Assembly: GCA_038230775.1 (NCBI GenBank)
Contig: JBBRMQ010000017.1
Location: 1 to 32,323, forward strand
Reading direction: 5' to 3'
Length of the DNA: 32,323 bases
Source: JBBRMQ01 sp038230775
GTDB lineage: Bacteria; Acidobacteriota; Thermoanaerobaculia; Gp7-AA8
Below, piece by piece: positions 1 through 7,399 of the stretch. The notes under the pieces are model-generated. The model saw only the letters and a program-made list of their open reading frames with translations, ran no database searches and was not told the DNA's origin. The position numbers and the translations under genes were made by a program. Positions within the stretch are counted from its first letter, which is position 1. Every line of letters begins with the position of its first letter.

Positions 1-507
1 AAGCAGTACTGGTCGAAATGGCCGGGCATCTACTTCACCGGCGACGGCGCCAAACGGGACGACGACGGCTACTTCTGGTTGTTAGGCCGGGTCGATGACG
101 TCATGAACGTCGCCGGCCACCGCATCGGGACGATGGAGGTGGAGTCCGCGCTCGTCGATCATCAGTCCGTGGCGGAAGCGGCGTGTGTCGGCATCAGTCA
201 CGACATCAAAGGCACGGCGATCGCCGCCTTCGTCATCGTGAAGGCCGCGGATGCCGAGCGCGCTCGGCAGGATCCCGCGAAATTCGAAAAGGAATTGAAG
301 GACCACGTCGCCCAGAAGATCGGCGCCATCGCGAAACCGGAGAGGATCATGATCACCGCTGACCTGCCGAAGACGCGCAGCGGCAAGATCATGCGCCGTC
401 TCCTGCGGGACATCGCCGAAGGGCGCGCTCTGGGCGACGTCACGACGCTCGCCGACCCGTCCGTCGTAGCCTCGCTCAAGGAGCGCTACGAAGAGAGCGA
501 GGGATAG
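1..507 (+). CDS. Acetyl/acyl-CoA synthetase (AMP-forming), C-terminal part
   Basis: This is the 3' end of an adenylate-forming CoA ligase; the reading frame is open from base 1, so the start lies outside the window. The visible 168 residues hold the TGDGA motif, the hinge-type LLGRVDD segment, the VAGHRIG motif and the C-terminal KTRSGKIMRR segment, whose lysine in this family takes part in adenylation. Such enzymes make an acyl-AMP and then the CoA thioester. The motif set fits acetyl- or propionyl-CoA synthetase best, but the substrate pocket is missing, so the substrate is not assigned. The stop codon TAG shares one base with the GTG start of the next gene, which suggests translational coupling. 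Confidence 0.93.
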   Translation, partial: KQYWSKWPGIYFTGDGAKRDDDGYFWLLGRVDDVMNVAGHRIGTMEVESALVDHQSVAEAACVGISHDIKGTAIAAFVIVKAADAERARQDPAKFEKELKDHVAQKIGAIAKPERIMITADLPKTRSGKIMRRLLRDIAEGRALGDVTTLADPSVVASLKERYEESEG

Positions 508-1241
508 TGCCCGCAGCGGCGCGCGTCGCGCTCATCACCGGCGGCGCGCGCGGCATCGGCCGCGTCACCGCGATGCGGCTGCTTTCGGACGGCTATTCGA
601 TCGCCTTCACCTACACCCGTTCTCATGATGCGGCCAACGACTTCAGGAACATCGACCCGAAGAGAATCTTCGCCTGCCACGGCGACATCCGCGACGACTC
701 CCGTAATCGCGAGATCGTGCAGGATGTCGTGGACAACTTCGGCGGCATCGACGCGCTGGTCAACAACGCCGGGATCCGCCGCGACGCGCTGATGCACACC
801 ATGACGCACGACCAGTGGGACGAGGTCCTCTCCACCGACCTCGGTGGCACACACTCGATGACGCGCGCTGTGTTGCCGATCATGCTGAGGCAAGGCGAGG
901 GCGCGATCGTGAATGTCGCTTCCATATCAGGAATGCATGGCGCCGTCGGTCAGACCAATTACGCCGCGGCGAAGGGCGGGATGATCGCGATGACCCGGTC
1001 GCTCGCGCGCGAGGTGGCGCGGAACAAGATCCGCGTCAACTGCGTGGCGCCGGGGTTCGTGGACACCGACATGGTCGCGAAAATGGATTCCGAGGTGAAG
1101 AGACATCTCATTCAGTCGGTGCCGATGCAGCGCGCGATCGCCGCCGACGAAGTCGCGGCCGCGATCGCATTTCTCCTGAGCGACGACGCGAGCGCGATCA
1201 CCGGTCAGGTGTTGTGTGTCGATGGAGGATGGTCTGCTTAG
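507..1241 (+). CDS. SDR family 3-oxoacyl-ACP/acetoacetyl-CoA reductase, FabG-like
   Basis: A 244-residue classical short-chain dehydrogenase. The NADP(H)-binding TGGARGIG loop is at residues 11-18, NNAG is near residue 86, and the catalytic Ser139, Tyr152 and Lys156 (YxxxK) are all present. The end of the protein shows the usual GQVLCVDGG close. FabG-type enzymes reduce 3-ketoacyl thioesters. The GTG start overlaps the stop codon of the synthetase gene, so the two are probably one operon, giving activation of an acid to its CoA ester followed by ketoreduction. It could serve fatty acid, polyketide or hydroxyalkanoate metabolism; the sequence does not decide this. A large inverted repeat begins 8 bases after the stop. 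Confidence 0.92.
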   Translation: MPAAARVALITGGARGIGRVTAMRLLSDGYSIAFTYTRSHDAANDFRNIDPKRIFACHGDIRDDSRNREIVQDVVDNFGGIDALVNNAGIRRDALMHTMTHDQWDEVLSTDLGGTHSMTRAVLPIMLRQGEGAIVNVASISGMHGAVGQTNYAAAKGGMIAMTRSLAREVARNKIRVNCVAPGFVDTDMVAKMDSEVKRHLIQSVPMQRAIAADEVAAAIAFLLSDDASAITGQVLCVDGGWSA

Positions 1242-1249
1242 CGGGAACG

Positions 1250-1425
1250 CCCCTCACCCGGCCTTCGGCCACCCTCTCCCCGCGTGCGGGGAGAGGGGCA
1301 ACGGCAAAACGGATTTGGTTGGCCCTCACCCCGTAAGTGACGAGCGGGACAACAGTGAGCAACCGGAATTCATGGGCCCTCGCCCCGCGCAGCGGGGAGA
1401 GGGTGGCCGAAGGCCGGGTGAGGGG
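1250..1425. repeat. Large inverted repeat with 33-bp perfect arms (type A)
   Basis: Bases 1250-1282 and 1393-1425 are perfect reverse complements. Each arm contains the inner palindrome GGCCTTCGGCC, and next to each arm is a small hairpin made of CTCTCCCCGCG-like and CGGGGAGAG halves. The roughly 110 bases between the arms are not obviously coding. The right arm stops two bases before the GTG start of the glycosyltransferase, so its GAGGGG supplies the only purine-rich ribosome-binding stretch there. I recall similar CCTCACCC-CTTCGG-CTCTCCC motifs from many GC-rich Gram-negative genomes; that is recollection, not a search result. Confidence 0.85.
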
Positions 1426-1427
1426 CG

Positions 1428-2339
1428 GTGACCTATTTCTCCGTCGTGATGCCGACGTTCAACCGGCTCGACACGCTGCTCATGGTTCTCGACGCGCTCG
1501 ACGCGCAGAACGATGCGCCTCCATACGAAGTGATCGTGATCAACGACGGCTCGACTGACGAGACGGACCGCGTGCTGGCCGCTCGCCGCTCACCGCTCGC
1601 TGACCGCTTCCGATTCCAGACGCAGAAGAATGCCGGTCCCGGCAGAGCCCGCAATCACGGCGTCAAAATGGCGCGCGGACGATTCGTCGTTTTCCTCGGC
1701 GACGACACCGTTCCGGAGCCGCGCTTCCTCGCTGAGCACGCCCGCATTCATCGCGAGGCTGGCGACGACCCGCTCGTGGCCTGTCTCGGCTACACCGGCT
1801 GGCCTCGCGATACACGCGTCACCTCGTTCATGGATTACATCAACGACTACGGCTTGCAGTTCGGCTACAAGTTGATCCGCGACGGCGACATCGTTCCCTT
1901 CAATTTCTTCTACACCTCGAACATCTCGATGGATCGCGAGCTGCTCCTCGCCCATCCGTTCGACACGACCTTCCCCGCGGCGGCGTGGGAAGACATCGAG
2001 CTCGCGTACCGGCTCGATCGCGAGGGACTGAAGATCCGCTACAACGCAAAGGCGGTGACACGGCATCATCACCGGATGAGCGTCGACTCGTTCGCTCGCC
2101 GGCAATACACGGTCGGAAAATCCGGCGCCATCTTCTACCGCAAGCATCCCGACCTCGGCCACTTCCTCGGTGTGCACGAGATGGAATCGCGCAAGCCAGC
2201 CACGAGGCGGCATCTGGAGCAGTTGCGGCGCCGCGCAAAGCTGGGCGAGCGTTTTCGATTTCTCTCCCAGCCGCGCGTGTTCGAACAGCTGATGCGCGAG
2301 CACTACCTGCGCGGCCTGCGCGACGGACTGGCGGAGTAG
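1428..2339 (+). CDS. Family 2 glycosyltransferase
   Basis: A 303-residue GT-A fold enzyme. The N-terminal strand VVMPTFNR is at residues 6-13, VINDGSTDET near 37-46, and a GDD metal/nucleotide-sugar site at 91-93. Further on, the AAWEDIELAYRL segment near residue 185 gives the ED acidic motif. Such enzymes transfer a sugar from a nucleotide donor to a cell-surface or lipid acceptor in the cytoplasm; donor and acceptor cannot be read from sequence. The start is GTG at 1428, because the conserved SVV strand begins at residue 5 and no other upstream start gives a normal N-terminus. The start lies at the edge of a palindromic repeat. The stop TAG is directly followed by the ATG of tmk. Confidence 0.9.
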   Translation: MTYFSVVMPTFNRLDTLLMVLDALDAQNDAPPYEVIVINDGSTDETDRVLAARRSPLADRFRFQTQKNAGPGRARNHGVKMARGRFVVFLGDDTVPEPRFLAEHARIHREAGDDPLVACLGYTGWPRDTRVTSFMDYINDYGLQFGYKLIRDGDIVPFNFFYTSNISMDRELLLAHPFDTTFPAAAWEDIELAYRLDREGLKIRYNAKAVTRHHHRMSVDSFARRQYTVGKSGAIFYRKHPDLGHFLGVHEMESRKPATRRHLEQLRRRAKLGERFRFLSQPRVFEQLMREHYLRGLRDGLAE

Positions 2340-2948
2340 ATGTTCATCACGTTCGAAGGCATCGAGGGTTCCGGAAAATCGACGCAGTTGCGACGGCTGG
2401 CTGAGCGCCTGCCCGACGCCGTCGTGACGAAAGAGCCTGGCGGGACGCCGATCGGCGATCGCATCAGGGCGATCGTTCTCGATTCCGCGTCGACCGTCGA
2501 ACCGATCGCGGAAGTGTTTCTGTTCGCCGCGTCCAGAAGGCAATTGGTCATCGAGGTCATTCGTCCCGCGCTGGCTGCCGGGCGGACCGTGCTCTGCGAT
2601 CGTTACGGCGACTCGACGCTCGCCTATCAGGGTTTCGGGCGCCTGATCGATCTCGACCGGCTGCGTGCGCTGACCGATTGGGCGACGGACGGCCTGCGGC
2701 CCGACGTTACGCTGCTGTTCGATCTGCCGGAGGAGATCGGGCTCTCTCGCGCGCGGTCGCGCAACGCGGCGCAGCAACAGGACGAGGGACGTTTCGAGAC
2801 GGAAGACGTGCGGTTCTTCCGGCGCATTCGCGAGGGATACCTGGCGATGGCAACAGCGGAGCGCGACCGCTATCGTGTGATCGATGCGAACGGAACGCCG
2901 GATGAAGTCTTCGACCGGATGATGAAGGTCATCGGAGATCTGGTTTGA
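2340..2948 (+). CDS. tmk: Thymidylate kinase
   Basis: A 202-residue dTMP kinase, the normal length for the family. It catalyses ATP-dependent phosphorylation of dTMP to dTDP. The P-loop GIEGSGKST lies at residues 7-15, the DRYGDSTLAYQG segment near residues 87-98 gives the DR(Y/F) base-binding motif, and a LID-like region rich in Arg/Gln/Glu lies around residues 140-158. It starts immediately after the glycosyltransferase stop codon and its TGA overlaps the TTG start of holB. The tmk-holB pairing is common in bacteria and supports both calls. Confidence 0.97.
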   Translation: MFITFEGIEGSGKSTQLRRLAERLPDAVVTKEPGGTPIGDRIRAIVLDSASTVEPIAEVFLFAASRRQLVIEVIRPALAAGRTVLCDRYGDSTLAYQGFGRLIDLDRLRALTDWATDGLRPDVTLLFDLPEEIGLSRARSRNAAQQQDEGRFETEDVRFFRRIREGYLAMATAERDRYRVIDANGTPDEVFDRMMKVIGDLV

Positions 2949-3742
2949 ACGAGGCAGCGGCTCTGCTCCTCGACACCGCGCGGCGCGGAGAGCTGCATCA
3001 CGCGATCATCCTGCACGGACCCGCGCACGACGAACTGCGGGCCATCGCGCTACAGATCGCGAAGACGCTCAACTGCATGAATGGCTCGACGGGTGACGAT
3101 TGCTCGATCTGCCAGCGCATCGAGCGGCGGCTGCATCCAGACGCACACTTCGTCGAGGTGGCGGGCGACCGGAAGATGATCAGCGTCGAGCAGATTCGCG
3201 ACGTGGTCGCCGCAGCCACGCTGCGGCCGTACGAAGGTCGCAACAAGGTGTTCATCATCGACCCGGTTGACACCGTGAGCGCCAGCGGCGCGAACTCGCT
3301 GCTGAAAACGCTGGAGGAGCCGTCGCGCGACACCGTCTTCATCATGATCACGCGCGCTCCGGAACTGTTGCTGCCGACGATTCGCTCGAGGTCACAGTCG
3401 ATCTACGTCGGTGGAGTCGCCGCTCGCGACGAGAAGCTGGTGAGCGACATCGTCGACGCGCTGCGGCGCTTCGGCGACAAGGGCGAGAGCGTGACGCTGC
3501 TGACGCTCGCAGCGATCGTCGCCGATCAGGAGAACGTGTCGGACGCGATGGCGCTCACCGCCGACGTCCTCTGCGATGGCGTCGCCGGCCGCATCGACCT
3601 GCCGATCGAGAAAGAGCGCATGCTCGCGGCGGCCGACGCCCTGGTCACGGGAATGCGCTGGCTGGCCGTGAACGCCGACGCGAAGATGCTGGTGGAACAA
3701 GCGCTGTCCTGCTTGCTCGCTGACGCTCGCGTTGACGGGTGA
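2945..3742 (+). CDS. holB: DNA polymerase III clamp-loader subunit delta'
   Basis: A 265-residue AAA+ clamp-loader subunit. As expected for delta', the P-loop position reads HGPAHDE and lacks a working Walker A lysine. Cys44, Cys53 and Cys56 belong to the zinc module, with a fourth ligand not obvious. The NSLLKTLEEPS and TRAPELLLPTIRSRSQ segments match sensor regions; the usual SRC reads SRS here. The TTG start overlaps the tmk stop by 4 bases (TTGA). The last codons and the TGA stop lie inside the left arm of a palindromic repeat (3731-3754), so the native C-terminus may have been altered by that insertion. Confidence 0.92.
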   Translation: MNEAAALLLDTARRGELHHAIILHGPAHDELRAIALQIAKTLNCMNGSTGDDCSICQRIERRLHPDAHFVEVAGDRKMISVEQIRDVVAAATLRPYEGRNKVFIIDPVDTVSASGANSLLKTLEEPSRDTVFIMITRAPELLLPTIRSRSQSIYVGGVAARDEKLVSDIVDALRRFGDKGESVTLLTLAAIVADQENVSDAMALTADVLCDGVAGRIDLPIEKERMLAAADALVTGMRWLAVNADAKMLVEQALSCLLADARVDG

Positions 3743-3800
3743 CGGTTGACAGTCGCGCGGCGAAGGGGACTCCGTCGACTGTCCACCGTCCACCGTCAAC
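3731..3800. repeat. Palindromic repeat type B, copy 1
   Basis: The arms 3731-3754 and 3777-3800 are near-perfect reverse complements (about three mismatches in 24). They are built from the short unit GTTGACGGT/GGACGGT/GGACAGT. A second copy with the same unit lies at 16132-16189. The left arm contains the end of holB. It could act as a weak transcription stop for holB, but no T-run follows on the plus strand. Confidence 0.85.
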
Positions 3801-3819
3801 GCGCCGCGTGGAGCGGCGC

Positions 3820-3848
3820 AAAAAGAAAAACCCCGCCTTGCGGCGGGG
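3820..3848 (-). terminator. Rho-independent terminator, minus strand
   Basis: Read on the minus strand, CCCCGCC-GCAA-GGCGGGG forms a perfect 7-bp GC stem with a GNRA tetraloop (3831-3848). It is followed at once by TTTTTCTTTTT (3830-3820). This is a textbook intrinsic terminator. No protein gene on this strand ends here: the nearest upstream minus gene ends at 4222. It therefore most likely ends the small RNA described at 3849-4006. Confidence 0.9.
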
Positions 3849-4006
3849 TAGGACTTTCTTACTGGATGTGGCGAGGCGAGGCTGCTCGGTGGCGGGGCTT
3901 GGTACCGGTAAGATTCAAAGAAGCGTTTTAGAGGTCGTTACTAGGCGGGTTGAAAATCGGAAGCAGGTCCCGCCTGCCCATCCAGTAATTCCTTGCTATC
4001 TAGTAC
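3849..4006 (-). ncRNA. Structured small RNA, probable 6S-like RNA
   Basis: On the minus strand, TTACTGGATG (3988-3979) pairs perfectly with CATCCAGTAA (3868-3859). The stem continues inward: GGC pairs with GCC, AGGCGGG with CCTCGCCT (one G-U and one bulge), then CTGCT with AGCAG. This gives an interrupted stem of about 20-25 bp closing a long, C-rich unpaired interior. A long closing stem plus a big central bubble is the hallmark of 6S RNA, which binds RNA polymerase by mimicking an open promoter. With a start near 4006 and the terminator at 3820 the transcript would be about 187 nt, close to the usual 6S length. AGGCGGG can also pair locally with CCCGCCT, so the fold may be bistable. The identity is inferred from shape only; I cannot see a decisive conserved motif. 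It is unlikely to be a riboswitch because no gene follows it. Confidence 0.55.
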
Positions 4007-4012
4007 GTTTGA

Positions 4013-4021
4013 ATTATCGCA
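4013..4021 (-). promoter_or_regulatory. Extended -10 promoter for the small RNA
   Basis: The minus strand reads TGCGATAAT, an extended -10 (TGnGATAAT). It would start transcription near 4006. The surrounding 4010-4110 is clearly more AT-rich than the rest of the window, as is common for strong promoters. No good TTGACA box is present at the standard distance. Confidence 0.5.
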
Positions 4022-4140
4022 TACATTGTGAAAATTTTCCCAATGTTACACGAATGTGACAACCGTCGTGTTTGCTTATAGATAACAGTCATTTTCGGTA
4101 ACGCTGTAACCGTAACTTAGAACAAGCGTTCGGTCAAGAA

Positions 4141-4216
4141 AAGTTGGGACCTTGGGACGCCAGGAAGTCCCGCTCAACCTGCTTCTCAACTTCCTAACGG
4201 CCCAACATCCCAACTT
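4141..4216. repeat. Imperfect palindromic repeat type C
   Basis: Arms 4141-4168 and 4189-4216 are imperfect reverse complements built on AGTTGGGA and CAGGAAGT/TAGGAAGT blocks. The element starts just downstream of the GerMN lipoprotein stop (4222, minus strand), where it could form a hairpin in the mRNA tail and act as a weak terminator or mRNA-end stabiliser. Confidence 0.7.
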
Positions 4217-4221
4217 CCCAC

Positions 4222-4752
4222 TCACCGTTCAGCCACCATCCCCTTCAGCGGCGTGAGCGCGCGCTCCAGGCTGATGTGGCCGGCCAGTGTCTCGGCGGGC
4301 TCGCCGTTCACCAGCAGACGCACCCGCTTCGCCTCGGGGAAGTTCGCCATGACGGTCTCGACCACCGCGTATATGGCGATCAGTTCCTGGTGGCTTCCCG
4401 CGCCCCATCCCTGCGTCACGGTCGGTCCGCCGATGTCGACGAACGCCGTTCCATCGGGGAGCAGATACGCGCCGCGCACGATCGTGTCCGGCGGAAAGAT
4501 CCGTGGGACGGCGGCATTCGCCGATCCATTGAAGAGCTCGCGGACGACGATCGACAGCGCGCCGGCGGGATTCTCAGGCAGCGCGAGGTTGCGCCGCTCG
4601 GGAACGAGTTGCATGTCGGGCGACTCGTAGTAGAGGAGCACGATGCGCGGAGCCACCTTGTTGGCCAGAGCCAGATTCGGCGAAAGCGGCTCCGGTTTAC
4701 TGCAGCTCGCGGTCGCCAGGAGCGCGATCGCGAGCGCGGCACTTCGCTTCAC
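4222..4752 (-). CDS. GerMN-domain lipoprotein
   Basis: A 176-residue probable lipoprotein. A short positively charged N-terminus and hydrophobic segment end in LATASC with Cys17 as the likely lipidated residue. The remainder is a GerMN domain: VVRELFNG, AYLLPDGTAFVDIG, then GSHQELIAIYAVVETVMANFPEAKRV in pieces typical of that family, with a late LVNG turn. GerMN domains occur in spore germination proteins but also widely in envelope lipoproteins of non-sporing bacteria, where the role is unknown. The GTG start is directly adjacent to the TAA stop of the upstream amidase gene, so the two are co-transcribed and probably act together at the cell wall. Confidence 0.88.
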   Translation of the reverse strand: MKRSAALAIALLATASCSKPEPLSPNLALANKVAPRIVLLYYESPDMQLVPERRNLALPENPAGALSIVVRELFNGSANAAVPRIFPPDTIVRGAYLLPDGTAFVDIGGPTVTQGWGAGSHQELIAIYAVVETVMANFPEAKRVRLLVNGEPAETLAGHISLERALTPLKGMVAER

Positions 4753-6288
4753 TTACTGTCCTGCCTTCTTCGGCGCCGGCGCGATCGTAGCCGTAGGCGT
4801 CAACGGCGTGGGGGCCAGCGGTGGTGCAACGTGTGCGGCAACACCGATCCGCGCCTCGTAATCGTTCTTGTAACGTTCGATGGCCGTCGTCAACGCGGCG
4901 ACGACCGAGTTGACGAACGCGTCGTTCTTCAACTTCGCTTCTTCATCGGGATTGCTGATGAATGCAACTTCGACCAGCGCCGCCGGCATCGTCGCGCCCA
5001 CCAGCACCTTGAAGGGCGCCTGCTTCACTCCGCGGCTCTGCACGTGCGTCGCGCGGTTCATCTCTTCCTGGATGTCGGATGCGAAGCGGCTCGATTCGGT
5101 CAGGTACTCCTGCTGCGCCAAATCCCAAAGGATGAGTTTGAGATCGGTCCCCGCATTCGCCCCCTTCGCCGGCGCGTTCTCCACCTCGGCCGCCTTCTTT
5201 GCGAGCTCGTCGGACGCCTCGAGGGAGAGGAAGTACGTCTCCGAGCCGTGCGCGCCCTTCATCACCGCGGCGTTCATGTGGACCGACAGGAAAAGGTCGG
5301 CCTGGTACTGATTCGCGATCGCCGGGCGCTGATCGAGGGGAACGAGGCTGTCGTCGCTGCGCGTGAGAATGACGCGCGTCTTCAACTTCGCCTCCAGTGC
5401 GTCGGCCAGCTTGCGGCAGACCGCGAGCGTCGCGTCCTTCTCCAACAATCCCGCGGCACCCATGGCGCCAACATCCTTGCCGCCGTGTCCGGGGTCGATG
5501 ACGATCGTGTGAATCCCCGGCCTTTCCGACGGCTTCGGTCGAGCGACGGCGGGCAGCGACCCGGCCGGCGGCGACGATCCCTTGTGGATGTCGAGCACCA
5601 CGCGGAACGGATTCTCGAGCTTGTACGGATCGGCAACCACATCCGCCGCCACGAGATCGACGCGCATGTCGGTCCCGTTGAAGGTCACCTTCGTCACATT
5701 CGGATCCTCGTAGGTCTGCTCGGCAAACGGAGCGGTGATCGGAGTCTTGAAATGGATGGTGTAGGCCTGCGCTTCCTTCACGATCGTGTAGTCGGAAGGT
5801 CCGCTCAACGTCACGACGACTTTGGAGATGCCCTGGACGTTGGCGATCGAGACCTGCGCGTTGACCGCGATGTGCTGCGCCGGTTTGATCGACAGAAGCC
5901 TTCCGGTCGGATCCCACGTCACCTCGAAGTCGTTGGTCCTGGCCAGCAACCCCTCGAAGAATTGCGACGTCACGAACGGGCGGTTCTCGACGGTGATCGG
6001 CGCGACAGGCATCTCGATCAGGTCCTCACCGATCACGGCGAAGCGGCTGTCCGGTCCGAACGCCGCGAGTTTGCCGTTGATGGTGGCCTTGAAGCCGTTG
6101 CCTTCCGGCGTCACGTTCCCGCCGATCGCGCTCAGCACCTCGTCGGCCGCGAACATCGTGGTGGTGCCGAGGTGGGTGATGGTGATGGAGCGGTCGCCGG
6201 TGGTCGTCCGCAGCGTCGCCTGATTCGGCGATTGCGCGAGAACGATCGAGGTGATGGCGAGGATGAGGATGGGAACGAGCCGTTTCAT
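4753..6288 (-). CDS. N-acetylmuramoyl-L-alanine amidase with AMIN domain
   Basis: A 511-residue exported zinc amidase that cuts the bond between muramic acid and the stem peptide of peptidoglycan. Residues 1-18 form a signal peptide. Residues about 45-115 resemble a copper-amine-oxidase-N-like module, and about 143-235 an AMIN domain, which targets such enzymes to peptidoglycan or the division site. The Amidase_3 domain starts near 260. The zinc ligands His268 (DPGHGG), Glu283 and His337 (SVHMN) and the catalytic Glu440 (LVEVAF) are all visible. A short Pro/Ala tail follows. The domain order resembles AmiC-type enzymes. A GATAAT box lies 13 bases before the ATG on the minus strand. Confidence 0.94.
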   Translation of the reverse strand: MKRLVPILILAITSIVLAQSPNQATLRTTTGDRSITITHLGTTTMFAADEVLSAIGGNVTPEGNGFKATINGKLAAFGPDSRFAVIGEDLIEMPVAPITVENRPFVTSQFFEGLLARTNDFEVTWDPTGRLLSIKPAQHIAVNAQVSIANVQGISKVVVTLSGPSDYTIVKEAQAYTIHFKTPITAPFAEQTYEDPNVTKVTFNGTDMRVDLVAADVVADPYKLENPFRVVLDIHKGSSPPAGSLPAVARPKPSERPGIHTIVIDPGHGGKDVGAMGAAGLLEKDATLAVCRKLADALEAKLKTRVILTRSDDSLVPLDQRPAIANQYQADLFLSVHMNAAVMKGAHGSETYFLSLEASDELAKKAAEVENAPAKGANAGTDLKLILWDLAQQEYLTESSRFASDIQEEMNRATHVQSRGVKQAPFKVLVGATMPAALVEVAFISNPDEEAKLKNDAFVNSVVAALTTAIERYKNDYEARIGVAAHVAPPLAPTPLTPTATIAPAPKKAGQ

Positions 6289-6301
6289 CGGGACGGCAAG
6301 A

Positions 6302-6307
6302 ATTATC
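6302..6307 (-). promoter_or_regulatory. Putative -10 box of the amidase operon
   Basis: GATAAT on the minus strand, 13 bases before the amidase ATG, would place the start site about 6 bases before the start codon, giving a very short leader. No matching -35 is evident. On the plus strand the neighbouring TATCC repeats (about 6317-6330) may serve the divergent lipoprotein gene. Confidence 0.45.
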
Positions 6308-6339
6308 GCACGCCGCTATCCGCTATCCTTGTTTTCGTG

Positions 6340-6918
6340 ATGCGACCGCTCGCCGTGCTTCTTCTCCTCGCCGCCTGCGGCGGTCATGAAGCCACACAAC
6401 CGCGCGTGAGCGCCGAGCCGATCAGCGTTCGGGGATGGATCGCGGACGTCGACGAGCCCGCGAACGCACCGTACCGCACGCGGGAGACCGAGATCGCGCG
6501 CAAGATGCAGCTCTTCCGCTCCACCAACATTTGGATCGAAAACGCGCCGTATGTCTCCGGCGGCGTCGCCGAGAACGGCTCCTTCCTTCTGCTGGACGTG
6601 CCGCCGGGCAACCTGACCATCACGTTCAGCGCGCCCGGCGCTCCCGCGGCGTGGCTCGTTCTGCAGAATGTGCCGGGAAATGCCGACGTGTTCGTGCCGG
6701 GCCTCGTACTCCGCCGCGACTCGGTCGCGCTGCTCGATCCGAAGCTCGTTCAGGTGCGTATGGCCGCGCAGGTCTCGAAGCCGTCGCCGACGGGAGCGAA
6801 AGCCATCATCGCTGGGACGACGGTCGCAGTAACGAATACTCCCTACAACGCCATGACCGATCGACACGACTATCCGAATCCCCCCGGCGACATGACGCCG
6901 CTGGCAACCGTTCGATAG
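6340..6918 (+). CDS. Small hypothetical lipoprotein
   Basis: A 192-residue probable lipoprotein of unknown function. MRPLAVLLLLAACGG is a compact type II signal with Cys13 as the lipidation site. The mature part is rich in beta-type segments (GSFLLLDVPPGNLTITF, LVLQNVPGNADVFV), reminiscent of carboxypeptidase-regulatory-like folds, but I do not recognise a named family. The ATG at 6340 is chosen because it gives the lipobox at the right place; an overlapping GTG at 6337 is also possible. The same frame is open far upstream (from 4276), but that part is antisense to the amidase and is not coding. The stop overlaps the strong ribosome-binding site of the next gene. Confidence 0.75.
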   Translation: MRPLAVLLLLAACGGHEATQPRVSAEPISVRGWIADVDEPANAPYRTRETEIARKMQLFRSTNIWIENAPYVSGGVAENGSFLLLDVPPGNLTITFSAPGAPAAWLVLQNVPGNADVFVPGLVLRRDSVALLDPKLVQVRMAAQVSKPSPTGAKAIIAGTTVAVTNTPYNAMTDRHDYPNPPGDMTPLATVR

Positions 6919-6923
6919 GAGGT
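6917..6923 (+). promoter_or_regulatory. Strong Shine-Dalgarno (AGGAGGT) before 6929
   Basis: A perfect AGGAGGT overlaps the stop codon of the lipoprotein and ends 5 bases before the GTG at 6929. It fixes the start of the iron-permease-family gene and shows that this genome uses a classical anti-SD for genes inside operons, in contrast to its apparently leaderless first genes. Confidence 0.85.
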
Positions 6924-6928
6924 CTAAC

Positions 6929-7381
6929 GTGCCGCGAGACAACATCTTCTCCCGCTTCGCATCCTTCGTGACGCGATGGACAGGCTCCACCTACGCCTTC
7001 ATCGTCGCGCTCGCGATCATCATTGTCTGGGGCCTCACCGGCTCGATCTTTCACTACTCCGATACCTGGCAGCTCGTCATCAACACCGGCACGACCGTCG
7101 TCACGTTCCTGATGGTCTTTCTGATCCAGCGCGCGCAGAACAAAGAGTCGCTCGCCGTGCAACTCAAGCTCAACGAGATCGTCGCGGCGATCGAGGGCGC
7201 GAGCAATCGACTGATCTCAGTCGAGGATCTGACCGAACGCGAGCTCGCCGTCATCCATGCGCACTACCGGAAGCTCGCGGAGATGGCGAAGAAGGATCAG
7301 ACGATCACGCAGTCACACTCGATCGACGAAGCCGAGGCGCGGCACGAAAAGAAGCATCAGAAGCATCATCACCCTCGCTAG
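6929..7381 (+). CDS. Low-affinity iron permease family membrane protein
   Basis: A 150-residue protein with two membrane segments (about 22-40 and 48-66) joined by a short periplasmic loop. It matches the small bacterial proteins of the low-affinity iron permease family: VTRWTGS, the GLTGSIFHYSDTWQL loop, INTGTTVVTFLMVFLIQ, then AQNKESLAVQLKLNE. The C-terminal tail is cytoplasmic, charged and ends in a His/Lys cluster (residues 138-149). The bacterial members are not proven to carry iron, so the name is by family only. It follows the lipoprotein with a perfect SD and is probably in its operon. Confidence 0.85.
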   Translation: MPRDNIFSRFASFVTRWTGSTYAFIVALAIIIVWGLTGSIFHYSDTWQLVINTGTTVVTFLMVFLIQRAQNKESLAVQLKLNEIVAAIEGASNRLISVEDLTERELAVIHAHYRKLAEMAKKDQTITQSHSIDEAEARHEKKHQKHHHPR

Positions 7382-7399
7382 CCGCCTCTCGTCTCCCAC

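Noticed and set aside
3849..4021. Riboswitch, tmRNA, RNase P RNA or SRP RNA
   Set aside because: No gene follows on the minus strand, and I see neither the SRP GGAAG loop region, a tmRNA tRNA-like end, nor RNase P core motifs.
4276..6339. Very long plus-strand open frame running into the small lipoprotein gene
   Set aside because: It is the antisense of the amidase and GerMN genes, whose motifs and operon layout are clear; the translated product is Arg/His/Asp-rich and low in sense. Only 6340-6918 looks like a protein.
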